This document shows, one piece after another, positions 8,732 through 18,977 of a DNA stretch of 38,982 nucleotides. The DNA comes from Arthrobacter sp. (lineage in GTDB: Bacteria; Actinomycetota; Actinomycetes; Actinomycetales; Micrococcaceae). The notes below the pieces were generated by a model. The model did no database searches. It saw only the letters and a list, made by a program, of their open reading frames with translations, and was not told the DNA's origin. Position 1 is the first letter of the stretch. Each line of letters opens with the position of its first letter. The translations under genes were made by a program, and so were the position numbers. The DNA lies in the NCBI GenBank assembly GCA_023264815.1, contig JAHFUZ010000035.1:1-38982 (forward strand). The letters are read 5' to 3'.

Positions 8732-8864
8732 TCCGTTGTCTCCTAGTGGCTCGGATTCTGACAACTCTTATCCGCATCGTGAAAAGAATTGCTTAGAACT
8801 CTCAAGATACAGCACCCCGGGGCAGCGGGCGATGGCACCAAACATGACCCATCAAGGGTTGATT

Positions 8865-8900
8865 TTCCACTTTGCAGACAATAATATCCATAATACGAAA
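8865..8900. promoter_or_regulatory. Two-box operator candidate, malic enzyme / IclR divergent promoter
   Basis: Two 15-bp boxes, TTCCACTTTGCAGAC (8865-8879) and ATCCATAATACGAAA (8886-8900), start 21 bp apart. The second matches TTCCATAAAGCGGAA at 15238 in 11 of 15 positions, and the arrangement repeats in the hyi promoter with identical spacing. A 21-bp period puts both boxes on one face of the helix. The likely ligand is the IclR protein encoded next door; this is inferred. Confidence 0.65.
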
Positions 8901-8951
8901 ACATTTGATGTGAGTACGGCCCGCGTGAGGGCCTGAACGAGGAGGAATTCA

Positions 8952-10367
8952 ATGGCGAACCCGAGTCCCGGAAATTCGATCACCCTGCGCGTCGCCGCGC
9001 CGTCGAGCTTTACCGCCACCAGTGAACTGGCGGCCGCCGTCGCCGCGGCCGGTGCCGCCGTGACCGCCCTGGATGTGACCGAGTCCCATCACGACACCCT
9101 GGTTGTGGATGTCACCTGCAACACCACCGACGAAGCGCACGCGGAGCGCATCAAGGGTGCGCTGAACGCGCTCGACGGCGTCACGGTCCAGCACGTCTCG
9201 GACCGCACCTTCCTGATGCACCTCGGCGGCAAGCTTGAGGTGGTCCCCAAGGTGGCCCTGCGCAACCGCGACGACCTCTCCCGCGCCTACACTCCCGGCG
9301 TCGCCCGCGTCTGCCTCGCCATCGCCGAGGACCCGGCGGCAGCCCGCAACCTGACCGTCAAACGCAACACCATCGCCGTCCTCACGGACGGTTCGGCCGT
9401 CCTGGGCCTGGGCAACATCGGCCCCGCCGCGGCCCTGCCCGTGATGGAGGGCAAGGCCGCCCTGTTCAAGCAGTTCGCCAACGTGGACGCCTGGCCGGTC
9501 TGCCTGGACACGCAGGACACCGAGGAAATCATCATGATCGCCAAGGCCATGGCCCCCGTCTACGGCGGCATCAACCTTGAGGACATCGCCGCCCCGCGCT
9601 GCTTCGAGATCGAGAACCGCCTCCGCGAGGAACTGGACATCCCCGTGTTCCACGATGACCAGCACGGCACGGCGATTGTCACCCTCGCAGCCCTGGTCAA
9701 CGCCCTGCGCGTGGTGGACAAGAAGCTGTCCCAGGTCCGCATTGTGGTCTCCGGCGTCGGCGCTGCAGGTTCGGCCATCATCCAGCTCCTCAAGGCCCAG
9801 GGCGCGCAGCACATCATTGCCGCCGGCCGGTCCGGCGCCATCCACTCCGGTGAGCAGTACAACGACGAGCACCGTGCCTGGATTGCCGCGAACACCAACC
9901 AGGAAGGCTTCTCCGGCACCCTGCACGAGGCCATGGCCGGCGCCGACGTCTTCATCGGCGTCAGCGCCCCGCATGTGATCGGCGAAGAGCAGGTGGCCGC
10001 CATGGCAGAGAACGCGATCGTGTTCGCCATGGCCAACCCGACGCCGGAAATCGACCCGATTGCCGCCTCCCGGCACGCCGCCGTGGTGGCCACGGGCCGC
10101 AGCGATTTCCCCAACCAGATCAACAACGTGCTGGCCTTCCCCGGCTTCTTCCGTGGCCTGCTGGACGCCGGCGCAAGCGACATCACGCCGGAGATGCTGG
10201 TGGCCGCCGCCGAGGCGATCGCCAACCGGGTAGCTGACGACGAGCTCAATGCCAGCTACATTGTCCCCAGTGTCTTCGATCCCCATGTTGCCGCCGACGT
10301 CGCCGCCGCGGTGGCCCAGGCAGCGGTTGGTGCCGGCCAGGCAGCAACCGCTTCCGCCCACGCCTGA
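8952..10367 (+). CDS. NAD(P)-dependent malic enzyme with N-terminal ACT domain
   Basis: The enzyme decarboxylates malate to pyruvate with NAD(P) reduction. The 471-residue protein has an ACT-like N-terminal domain (about 10-90), then the malic domain with catalytic Y113 (SRAYTPGVA) and K168, metal-binding HDDQHGTA at 234-241, and the Rossmann motif GVGAAGSA at 268-275. AGGAGG at 8940-8945 is a near-perfect ribosome site for the ATG at 8952. It is the first gene of an operon with malate synthase, DUF6986 and allE, behind the two-box operator. The placement suggests it removes malate formed from glyoxylate, yielding pyruvate that can regenerate acetyl-CoA. NAD versus NADP preference cannot be settled by eye. 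Confidence 0.93.
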   Translation: MANPSPGNSITLRVAAPSSFTATSELAAAVAAAGAAVTALDVTESHHDTLVVDVTCNTTDEAHAERIKGALNALDGVTVQHVSDRTFLMHLGGKLEVVPKVALRNRDDLSRAYTPGVARVCLAIAEDPAAARNLTVKRNTIAVLTDGSAVLGLGNIGPAAALPVMEGKAALFKQFANVDAWPVCLDTQDTEEIIMIAKAMAPVYGGINLEDIAAPRCFEIENRLREELDIPVFHDDQHGTAIVTLAALVNALRVVDKKLSQVRIVVSGVGAAGSAIIQLLKAQGAQHIIAAGRSGAIHSGEQYNDEHRAWIAANTNQEGFSGTLHEAMAGADVFIGVSAPHVIGEEQVAAMAENAIVFAMANPTPEIDPIAASRHAAVVATGRSDFPNQINNVLAFPGFFRGLLDAGASDITPEMLVAAAEAIANRVADDELNASYIVPSVFDPHVAADVAAAVAQAAVGAGQAATASAHA

Positions 10368-10392
10368 TTCGCAGCCTAGGAAAGGACCAGAA

Positions 10393-12006
10393 ATGGCCAT
10401 CACCGTGACAGACCCCCGGCCGATCCACCGTGCGGAGGAGATCCTCACCCCCGAGGCCCTGGCGTTCGTGGCGGAGCTTCACACACGCTTCGCCAGCACC
10501 CGGAGTGAGCTCCTGAAGGCCCGCGGCGCCAAGCGCCGGCGCGTCGCCGACACCGGCAAGCTGGACTTCCTGCCGGAGACCCAGGACGTGCGCGACGGCG
10601 ACTGGAAGGTTGCGCCGGCACCGGCACCTTTGCAGGACCGCCGGGTGGAAATGACCGGCCCCGCCAGCCCGGCCAAGATGGCCATCAACGCCCTGAACTC
10701 CGGCGCCAAGGTATGGCTCGCCGACCTTGAGGACGCCAGCACCCCCACCTGGTCAAACGTCATCGACTCCATCCTGAACCTGCGGGACGCGGCGCAGGGC
10801 ACGCTGAGCTACACCTCGCCCGAAGGCAAGGAATACACGCTCCGCACCGACGCCCCGCTCGCCGTGGTGGTGGCCCGTCCGCGCGGCTGGCACCTTCCGG
10901 AAAAGCACCTGCTGATCGACGGCGAACCCGCCGTGGGTGCGCTGGTGGACTTCGGCCTGCACTTCTTCCACGTGGCCAAGCTGCTGGTCTCGAACGGCCA
11001 GGGCCCGTACTACTACCTGCCCAAGATGGAGTCCTACCTCGAGGCCCGGCTGTGGAACGAGGTGTTCGTCTTCGCCCAGGATTTCCTGGGCCTGGAACAG
11101 GGCACCGTCCGCGCCACCGTGCTGATCGAGACCATTCCGGCCGCGTTCGAAATGGACGAGATCCTCTACGAGCTGCGGGACCACGCCTCCGGCCTGAACG
11201 CCGGCCGCTGGGACTACCTGTTCAGCATCATCAAGTACTTCCGCGACGCCGGCGAGGAGTTCGTCCTGCCGGACCGCGCTTCCGTGGTGATGACAGCGCC
11301 GTTTATGCGCGCCTACACCGAGCTGCTGGTGAAGACGTGCCACAAGCGCGGCGCCTTCGCCATGGGCGGCATGGCTGCCGTCATCCCCAACCGCCGCCAC
11401 CCCGAGGTCACCGAGGCCGCCTTCGCCAAGGTCCGCGCGGACAAAACCCGTGAGGCCAACGACGGCTTCGACGGCTCCTGGGTGGCCCACCCGGACCTGG
11501 TCCCCACCTGCCGCGAGGTGTTCGACGCCGTGCTCGGCGACCCGTCACAGGGCGGCCGCCCCAACCAGCTGGACAGGCAGCGTCCCGAGGTTTCCGTCAC
11601 AGCCGACCAGCTCATGGATATCGCTTCCGCTGATGGCCAGGTCACCGAAGCCGGGCTGCGCCTGAACCTGTACGTGGCCGTCGCCTACACCGCGGTGTGG
11701 CTGTCCGGCAACGGTGCGGTGGCCATCCACAACCTGATGGAGGATGCGGCAACTGCTGAAATCTCCCGTTCGCAGGTGTGGCAGCAGATCCGGAACAAGT
11801 CGGTCCTGGCCGATACCGGCAACACCGTCACCCGGGACCTGGTGGAGCGGATCCTGGGCGAGGAGACGGAACGTCTCCGCACGGAGTTCGGCGACGAAGC
11901 GTTCCGCCGCTACTACAAGCCGGCCAGCGACCTGATCGCGGACATCTGCCTGTCCGAGGACTACACGGACTTCCTCACCACCCCGGCTTACGAACTGGTG
12001 GACTGA
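10393..12006 (+). CDS. aceB: Malate synthase A
   Basis: Malate synthase condenses glyoxylate with acetyl-CoA to malate. The 537-residue length fits isoform A (E. coli AceB is 533) rather than the much longer isoform G. The family signature is present as [15 protein letters not shown], together with [32 protein letters not shown] and the late catalytic-aspartate region [19 protein letters not shown]. The frame is open upstream to 10249, inside malic enzyme, but ATG 10393 with AAGGA upstream is the natural start, 25 bp after the malic enzyme stop. No isocitrate lyase is present in the window, so here the enzyme serves glyoxylate from ureides rather than an evident glyoxylate shunt. The next gene starts after 1 nt. 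Confidence 0.96.
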   Translation: MAITVTDPRPIHRAEEILTPEALAFVAELHTRFASTRSELLKARGAKRRRVADTGKLDFLPETQDVRDGDWKVAPAPAPLQDRRVEMTGPASPAKMAINALNSGAKVWLADLEDASTPTWSNVIDSILNLRDAAQGTLSYTSPEGKEYTLRTDAPLAVVVARPRGWHLPEKHLLIDGEPAVGALVDFGLHFFHVAKLLVSNGQGPYYYLPKMESYLEARLWNEVFVFAQDFLGLEQGTVRATVLIETIPAAFEMDEILYELRDHASGLNAGRWDYLFSIIKYFRDAGEEFVLPDRASVVMTAPFMRAYTELLVKTCHKRGAFAMGGMAAVIPNRRHPEVTEAAFAKVRADKTREANDGFDGSWVAHPDLVPTCREVFDAVLGDPSQGGRPNQLDRQRPEVSVTADQLMDIASADGQVTEAGLRLNLYVAVAYTAVWLSGNGAVAIHNLMEDAATAEISRSQVWQQIRNKSVLADTGNTVTRDLVERILGEETERLRTEFGDEAFRRYYKPASDLIADICLSEDYTDFLTTPAYELVD

Positions 12007-12007
12007 G

Positions 12008-13276
12008 ATGGCCGAATCCTCCTTCAGCAGCTCAGACCTTGCCCGGATCGAGGAGCAACTGGCTGCCACCGACCAGCTGCTGGAACGCAGTTACCCGGGC
12101 GACGACGGCAGCCGCCAGCCCGTCCACACCGTCTATGTGCCGGCGGACCGCTTCACGCCGCAGCTGGCTGCGGACTGGGGCGCCGAGGCGCTCGCGACGG
12201 CGGAGGCGCACGGCGGCCTGGAGAAGCTCGGTGCCCTGCTGGGCCAGGACGCCGAACTCGCCGGGGCGGTCGCGTCACGGGTCCGGGCCAAGCTCGAAAG
12301 CGAACCCATCGAGGACCTGCGCCTGGACTTCGAGGATGGCTACGGCGACCGCGGCGATGAGGCAGAGGACGCCGACGCCGTTGCTGCCGCCACCACGGTG
12401 GCCGCTGCAGTTGCCGCCGGTACGGCCCCGCCGTTCATCGGCATCCGCTTCAAGTGCTTCGAGGCGGCCACCCGGGCCCGCGGCCTGAAGACGCTGGACC
12501 TGTTCGTCTCCACGCTTGCTGCCGCCGGGGAGCTTCCGGCCGGACTGGTCCTGACGCTGCCCAAGGTCACCACCGTGGCGCAGGTCCAGGCCATGGACTT
12601 TGCCGTGTCCCGGCTGGAGGAAGTCCACTCGCTGCCCGCCGGACGGCTGCGCTTCGAGGTGCAGGTGGAAACACCCCAGCTGATCCTCGGACCGGAAGGT
12701 TCGTCCCCCGTGGCGCAGCTTCCGCATGTGGTTCCGGGACGCATCAGTGCCCTGCACTACGGCACGTACGACTACTCCGCGTCGCTGCAGATCTCCGCCG
12801 AATACCAGTCCATGGAGCACCCCGTGGCGGACTTCGCCAAGGAAGTGATGCAGCTGGCGGTCGCGGGAACGGGCATCCGTCTCTCCGACGGTTCCACCAA
12901 CATCATCCCGGTGGGCGACGCCGTCGAGGACGCCTGGAAGCTGCACGGCCGGCTGGTCCGGCGTTCCCTGGAGCGCGGCTACTACCAGGGCTGGGACCTG
13001 CACGCCGCCCAGCTGCCCAGCCGGTTCGCCGCCACGTACGCCTTCTACCGCGAGGGCCTGCCGCCCGCCGCCGCGCGGCTGCGCAACTATGTGGAACGCA
13101 CCGAAGGCGGCGTCATGGACGAACCCGCCACGGCCCGGGCGCTGGCGGCCTTTGTCCTGCGCGGCGTCCAGTGCGGCGCTGTGGGGACCGACGAGGTCCA
13201 GGTGCTGGCCGGCGTCGAACTTTCCCGGCTGACCGCACTCGCGCACCCGCGGCTGGCCCCCTCCACTTCGAAGTAA
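12008..13276 (+). CDS. DUF6986 family protein, CitE/HpcH-like aldolase-lyase of unknown reaction
   Basis: This 422-residue protein looks like the TIM-barrel citrate lyase beta / HpcH aldolase superfamily but belongs to the uncharacterised DUF6986 group. Visible features are LRLDFEDGYGDRGDEAED near 103-120, resembling the acidic metal-binding DLEDxV loop of CitE, then IGIRFKCFE, LTLPKVTT near 179-186, FEVQVETP near 217-224 with a candidate metal-ligand glutamate, and the aromatic segment SALHYGTYDYS. It begins 1 nt after malate synthase and ends 7 nt before allE, so it is tightly bound to the ureide operon. The substrate is unknown. A ureido-acid or hydroxy-acid lyase acting near glyoxylate is a reasonable guess. 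Family assignment is fairly sure; function is not. Confidence 0.75.
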   Translation: MAESSFSSSDLARIEEQLAATDQLLERSYPGDDGSRQPVHTVYVPADRFTPQLAADWGAEALATAEAHGGLEKLGALLGQDAELAGAVASRVRAKLESEPIEDLRLDFEDGYGDRGDEAEDADAVAAATTVAAAVAAGTAPPFIGIRFKCFEAATRARGLKTLDLFVSTLAAAGELPAGLVLTLPKVTTVAQVQAMDFAVSRLEEVHSLPAGRLRFEVQVETPQLILGPEGSSPVAQLPHVVPGRISALHYGTYDYSASLQISAEYQSMEHPVADFAKEVMQLAVAGTGIRLSDGSTNIIPVGDAVEDAWKLHGRLVRRSLERGYYQGWDLHAAQLPSRFAATYAFYREGLPPAAARLRNYVERTEGGVMDEPATARALAAFVLRGVQCGAVGTDEVQVLAGVELSRLTALAHPRLAPSTSK

Positions 13277-13283
13277 GGATCCC

Positions 13284-14099
13284 ATGATGGGCAAGTACTA
13301 CTACCCCCAGGGCGGCCTGCCGCCGCAGACCCACCTCACCACGGAACGGGCCATCGTCACGGAGGCCTACACGGTCATCCCCAAGGGTGTTATGACGGAC
13401 ATCGTCACCAGCACACTGCCGGGTTTCTCCAACACCCGCTCCTGGATCCTGGCCCGCCCAATCTCCGGGTTTGCCACCACGTTCTCGCAGCTGATCGTGG
13501 AGATCGCACCCGGCGGCGGCGCCCCCAAGGCCGAGTTCGAGGCCGGCGTTGAAGGCGTGGTCTTCGTGACCAAGGGCAAGGTCAACCTGACCCTCGACGG
13601 CGAACTGCACCAGCTGGAGGAGGGCGGCTACGCCTACCTGGCCGCCGGTTCCGCATGGGGCCTGGAGAACGTCTCGGATGACATTGTCTCGTTCCAGTGG
13701 ATCCGCAAGGCCTACGAGCGGCTGGAAGGCTACGAGGCAAAGTCCTTCGTCACCAGTGATGCCGAGGTGGAACCCACGGCGATGCCGGACACCAACGGCG
13801 CCTGGAAGACCACCCGCTTCACGGATTCGTCCGACCTGGCGCACGACATGCAGGTGAACATCGTGACGTTCCAGCCGGGCGGGGTCATCCCGTTCCCGGA
13901 GACCCACGTGATGGAGCACGGCCTGTACGTCCTGGAGGGCAAGGCCATGTACCTGCTCAACAACGACTGGGTTGAGGTGGAGGCGGGCGACTTTATGTGG
14001 CTGCGCGCGTTCTGCCCGCAGGCCTGCTACGCCGGCGGCCCGGGCGAATTCCGCTACCTGCTGTACAAGGACATGAACCGGCAGATCCGCCTCACCTAA
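13284..14099 (+). CDS. allE: (S)-ureidoglycine aminohydrolase, bicupin
   Basis: AllE releases ammonia from (S)-ureidoglycine to give (S)-ureidoglycolate, after allantoate hydrolysis. The 271-residue protein has two cupin domains. In the C-terminal cupin the metal ligands are E206, H208, H212 and Q246; their spacing equals the E235/H237/H241/Q275 set of the plant enzyme. FPETHVMEHGLYVLEGK and FCPQACYAGG carry these residues. The N-terminal cupin (about 65-130) lacks a full metal set, as in the family. Tandem ATGs at 13284 and 13287 follow AAGGA; either may be used. It ends the malic enzyme operon, with a strong terminator behind it. The genes that make its substrate from allantoate are not in the window. 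Confidence 0.93.
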   Translation: MMGKYYYPQGGLPPQTHLTTERAIVTEAYTVIPKGVMTDIVTSTLPGFSNTRSWILARPISGFATTFSQLIVEIAPGGGAPKAEFEAGVEGVVFVTKGKVNLTLDGELHQLEEGGYAYLAAGSAWGLENVSDDIVSFQWIRKAYERLEGYEAKSFVTSDAEVEPTAMPDTNGAWKTTRFTDSSDLAHDMQVNIVTFQPGGVIPFPETHVMEHGLYVLEGKAMYLLNNDWVEVEAGDFMWLRAFCPQACYAGGPGEFRYLLYKDMNRQIRLT

Positions 14100-14123
14100 G
14101 AGCACGGACGCGGAGGACCAGTG

Positions 14124-14171
14124 AAGAGCGGCCGACGGCGGAACCCAGGTTCCGCCGTCGGCCTCGCTCTT
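14124..14171. terminator. Bidirectional terminator, allE / dehydratase
   Basis: A long hairpin: outer AAGAGCG/CGCTCTT arms enclose CCGACGGCGGAACC and its complement around a short loop. It lies between convergent genes and shares the CGACGGCGG stem core with several other hairpins in the window. Confidence 0.75.
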
Positions 14172-14201
14172 GGGCGTGCTTAGGGCGCGTTCAGCGCTCG
14201 T

Positions 14202-15173
14202 TCAGAGCGTGGCGGGGTCCGTGTTGGCACCGCAGAGGATCACGGCCACGCGTTCCCCGTCCGCGGGGACGTAGGCGCCGGAGTGCAGGGCAGCGAAGGC
14301 CGCTGCGGCGCCGTGCTCCACTACGATGCGGTACTGGTGCCACAACTGGGACCGGGCAGCCACGATGTCCTGGTCCGAAACCAGAACTGAACCTACGCCG
14401 GTGCGGACCGCCACGTCGAAGCCGATCCGGCCGATCCGGCGGGCGCCCAGGGAGTCGGCAGCGACGCCGGAGACGGCCACATCCACCGGCGCCCCGGCGT
14501 CGAGTGCGGCGTGCAGGGTGGGCGTGGTGGCGGATTCGACGCCCACCACGTTGGCCCGCCCCTCGATGGCGGCCGCCACACCTGCCATGAGCCCGCCGCC
14601 GCCCACGGCCACCACAACGGTGTCCACCTGCCCCAGTTGCTCCAGCAGTTCGGTTCCGATGGTGCCGGCGCCGGCAGCGATCTCGGGCTGGTCGTAGGCG
14701 TGGCAGTAGACCGCACCGGCCTCGGCGGCGTAGGCCATGGCTGCGTCGTAGGCTTCGGAATACTCGGCCCCGCCCTGGACCACGGTGGCGCCGATGGCCC
14801 GCAGCTTTCCGACCTTCACGGCGGGCGCGGCCTCGGGCACAAACACCGTGGCGGGGACACCCACTTCCGTGGCGGCGTAGGCGTTGGCGAGTCCTGCGTT
14901 GCCGCCGGACGCCACCACGATGCCAATATCGTCCTTCAGCTCGCCCCGTTCCCGGCAGGCCAGGACCCGGTTGAACGCGCCCCGCGCCTTGAACGTGCCG
15001 GTGTGCTGCATGAACTCACACTTGAGCCAGACCTCACCAGGGAATGAGCCGCCGTCAGCCTTCAGCACGGGCGTGACCCGAATCCTCCCGGCGATCCGGG
15101 CAGCGGCTTCGTCGACGTCGGCGCGTGTGATCAAGGGGAAGGCCTCATTCCGTGGTGCGGCGGGGTTCAGCAT
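14202..15173 (-). CDS. Threonine/serine dehydratase-like PLP enzyme
   Basis: This 323-residue fold-type II PLP enzyme resembles catabolic threonine/serine dehydratases. GTFKARGAFN places the Schiff-base lysine at K62, SGGNAG at 89-94 binds the cofactor phosphate side, and GGGGLMAG at 191-198 is the tetraglycine loop. There is no C-terminal ACT regulatory domain, so it is a short catabolic form. Related enzymes include serine racemase and threo- or beta-hydroxyaspartate dehydratases, which cannot be separated by eye. It is divergent from hyi and shares the two-box operator region at 15217-15252, suggesting a role in the glyoxylate/ureide regulon, for example handling serine or hydroxyaspartate formed from glyoxylate. 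ATG 15173 has only a distant purine-rich site. Confidence 0.85.
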   Translation of the reverse strand: MLNPAAPRNEAFPLITRADVDEAAARIAGRIRVTPVLKADGGSFPGEVWLKCEFMQHTGTFKARGAFNRVLACRERGELKDDIGIVVASGGNAGLANAYAATEVGVPATVFVPEAAPAVKVGKLRAIGATVVQGGAEYSEAYDAAMAYAAEAGAVYCHAYDQPEIAAGAGTIGTELLEQLGQVDTVVVAVGGGGLMAGVAAAIEGRANVVGVESATTPTLHAALDAGAPVDVAVSGVAADSLGARRIGRIGFDVAVRTGVGSVLVSDQDIVAARSQLWHQYRIVVEHGAAAAFAALHSGAYVPADGERVAVILCGANTDPATL

Positions 15174-15216
15174 TCAGGCTACCGTCCTTGACTCCTCTCC
15201 CGGCCTTCCCTAAACT

Positions 15217-15252
15217 TTTCATAAAGCAGAATCTAAATTCCATAAAGCGGAA
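15217..15252. promoter_or_regulatory. Two-box operator candidate, hyi / dehydratase divergent promoter
   Basis: TTTCATAAAGCAGAA (15217-15231) and TTCCATAAAGCGGAA (15238-15252) match each other in 13 of 15 bases and start 21 bp apart. The second box is a TTCC-N7-GGAA inverted repeat. The same arrangement and spacing occur at 8865-8900. It lies 61 bp before the hyi start and 44 bp before the dehydratase start. The IclR protein at 7976-8731 is the likely binder, by inference. Confidence 0.7.
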
Positions 15253-15313
15253 ACTTGAAAATGAGTCAGGCCAGCGGAAGATAGATCAAAGCCCCTCCCC
15301 GGAAGGACCTACG

Positions 15314-16114
15314 ATGACGTACACAGTGAACTGCTCGATCCTCCTGACGGAACTCCCCCTGCTTGAGCGCCCCGCGGCCGCCAAGGCTGCCGGCTTTGAC
15401 GCCGTGGAGTTCTGGTGGCCCTTCGAAACTTCCGTCCCCACCGACGCCCAGGTCACCGGATTCGAGAACGCCATCAAGGACGCCGGCGTCCAGCTCACGG
15501 GCCTGAACTTCAACGCCGGCAACATGCCCGGCGGTGACCGCGGCCTGGTCTCCTGGCCCGCACGCTCCAGCGAATTCCAGGACAACATTGACGTCGTGGC
15601 CGGCATCGGCGAGCGGCTCGGCTGCAAGGCGTTCAACGCCCTTTACGGCAACCGGATCGACGGCGAATCGGCCGAGAAGCAGGACGCCCTCGGCGCCGAA
15701 AACCTGGCGATGGCGGCAGCCGGCGTGGCCCGTATCGGCGGCACCGTCCTCCTCGAACCGGTCAGCGGCGCACCCCGGTACCCGCTCCTCACCGCTGACG
15801 ACGCACTCAAGGTCATCGCCCGCGTCAAGGCGGAGGCCGGCGCCGGGAACGTCAAGCTCCTCGCCGACTTCTACCACCTGGCGGTCAACGGGGACGACGT
15901 CGGAGCCGTCATCGAAAAGCACGCCAAAGACTTCGGCCACATCCAGATTGCCGACAACCCCGGCCGCGGGGCTCCCGGAACCGGGCAGCTTCCCCTCGGC
16001 GAATGGATCGCCCGCAGCCGCGAACTCGGCTACGAGGGCTACATCGGCCTCGAATACAAGGAACCGCAAGAAACCGCGTTCAGCTGGGCCATCCGCCAGC
16101 GCTCCGCCCGCTAG
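15314..16114 (+). CDS. hyi: Hydroxypyruvate isomerase
   Basis: Hyi interconverts hydroxypyruvate and tartronate semialdehyde, next to the carboligase route. The 266-residue protein is a xylose-isomerase-like TIM barrel with AVEFWWPF near 26-33, LNFNAGNMPGGDRG near 62-75, the metal/catalytic glutamate in LLEPVSG, LADFYHL, HIQIADNPGRGAPGTG and GLEYKE. The length agrees with E. coli Hyi (258). The frame is open upstream to 15152, but ATG 15314 has GGAAGGA six bases before it and leaves the operator outside the gene. It is the first gene of a unit that continues with glxR and probably gcl. Confidence 0.93.
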   Translation: MTYTVNCSILLTELPLLERPAAAKAAGFDAVEFWWPFETSVPTDAQVTGFENAIKDAGVQLTGLNFNAGNMPGGDRGLVSWPARSSEFQDNIDVVAGIGERLGCKAFNALYGNRIDGESAEKQDALGAENLAMAAAGVARIGGTVLLEPVSGAPRYPLLTADDALKVIARVKAEAGAGNVKLLADFYHLAVNGDDVGAVIEKHAKDFGHIQIADNPGRGAPGTGQLPLGEWIARSRELGYEGYIGLEYKEPQETAFSWAIRQRSAR

Positions 16115-16119
16115 CCGCA

Positions 16120-16142
16120 GTCTCGACAGGCTCAACCCCCGG
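16120..16142 (+). repeat. Single copy of the dispersed TCTCGACAGGCTCAACC repeat
   Basis: This 23-bp stretch between hyi and glxR matches the short intergenic element seen as an inverted pair at 6245-6291 and in tandem at 29070-29116. No self-pairing is possible for a single copy. Confidence 0.6.
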
Positions 16143-16174
16143 CACCACCCCAGACGTCAGAAGAGAGAACCATC

Positions 16175-17053
16175 ATGAGCAACGTTGCAGTCATCGGCCT
16201 CGGAATCATGGGCCTGCCCATGGCCATCAACCTGGTCAAGGCCGGCCACACCGTCACCGGCTTCAACCGCAGCCAGGACAAGATCGACAAGCTCGTCACC
16301 GAAGGGGGCAAGGGCGCCGCGAGCATCGCTGACGCCGTCAAGGATGCCGACGTCGTCATCACCATGGTGCCGGACTCCCCCGACGTCGAAGGCGTCGTCA
16401 GCGGCCCGGACGGTGTCTTCGCCAACGCCACGAAGGGCACCCTGTGGATTGACGCCTCCAGCATCCGCCCAGACGTCGCCAAGCGCCTCTCCGACGACGC
16501 CCGCGCGGCTGGCATCCGCCCCCTCGACGCGCCGGTGAGTGGCGGCGAACAGGGTGCCATCGACGCCGCACTGTCCATCATGGTCGGCGGCGAAAAGGCA
16601 GACTTCGAGGCAGCACAGGATGTCCTGAACGCCGTCGGCAAAACCATCGTCCACGTGGGCCCCTCCGGCTCCGGCCAGACCGTCAAAGCTGCAAACCAGC
16701 TGATCGTCGCGGTCAACATCGAGGTCCTTGCCGAGGCTATCGCCTTCCTCGAGGCTTACGGCGTGGACACCGACGCCGCCCTCAAGGTCCTCGGCGGCGG
16801 TCTGGCCGGCTCCAAGGTCCTGGACCAGAAGGGCCAGAAGATGCTGGACCGCAACTTCGACCCCGGCTTCCGCTTGGCCCTCCACCACAAGGACCTCGGC
16901 ATCGTCACCTCCGCCGCCCGCGAAGCCAACGTCGCCATCCCCCTCGGCGCCGTCGTCGCACAGCTCGTCGCCGCCACCGTCAACCAGGGCGACGGCGCAC
17001 TGGACCACTCCGGACTCTTCAAGCAGGTCCTCCAGCTCAGCGGCAGGAAATAA
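16175..17053 (+). CDS. glxR: 2-hydroxy-3-oxopropionate (tartronate semialdehyde) reductase
   Basis: GlxR reduces tartronate semialdehyde to D-glycerate. The 292-residue protein has the dinucleotide-binding motif VIGLGIMGLPMA at the N-terminus, the substrate loop DAPVSGGEQGA near 118-128, and KAANQLIV near 169-176 with the catalytic lysine and asparagine typical of beta-hydroxyacid dehydrogenases. Its length is normal. AGAGAGAA precedes ATG 16175. It lies 60 bp after hyi and 132 bp before gcl. Neighbouring genes make the tartronate semialdehyde reductase assignment stronger than a generic 3-hydroxyisobutyrate dehydrogenase. Confidence 0.93.
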   Translation: MSNVAVIGLGIMGLPMAINLVKAGHTVTGFNRSQDKIDKLVTEGGKGAASIADAVKDADVVITMVPDSPDVEGVVSGPDGVFANATKGTLWIDASSIRPDVAKRLSDDARAAGIRPLDAPVSGGEQGAIDAALSIMVGGEKADFEAAQDVLNAVGKTIVHVGPSGSGQTVKAANQLIVAVNIEVLAEAIAFLEAYGVDTDAALKVLGGGLAGSKVLDQKGQKMLDRNFDPGFRLALHHKDLGIVTSAAREANVAIPLGAVVAQLVAATVNQGDGALDHSGLFKQVLQLSGRK

Positions 17054-17094
17054 GCACCAGCGCCAGAGGCGCTCAAGAAACACGAGCAGGCCAC

Positions 17095-17122
17095 CCGCCG
17101 TCGGACATCAAACCGACGGCGG
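17095..17122. terminator. 10-bp GC hairpin between glxR and gcl
   Basis: CCGCCGTCGG at 17095-17104 pairs perfectly with 17113-17122 over an 8-nt loop. There is no T-run, so it may be a weak terminator or processing site that tunes gcl relative to glxR rather than a full stop. Confidence 0.5.
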
Positions 17123-17185
17123 TCCCCTCACCACACCCAAAAACACCCAGACTTCGCCCCCAAGGGGCACAACAAGGAGCACCCC

Positions 17186-18976
<1,791 letters not shown>

Positions 18977-18977
18977 C

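Noticed and set aside
8949..10448. 499-codon minus-strand frame opposite malic enzyme
   Set aside because: Antisense shadow of a well-supported gene; low-complexity translation and no ribosome site.
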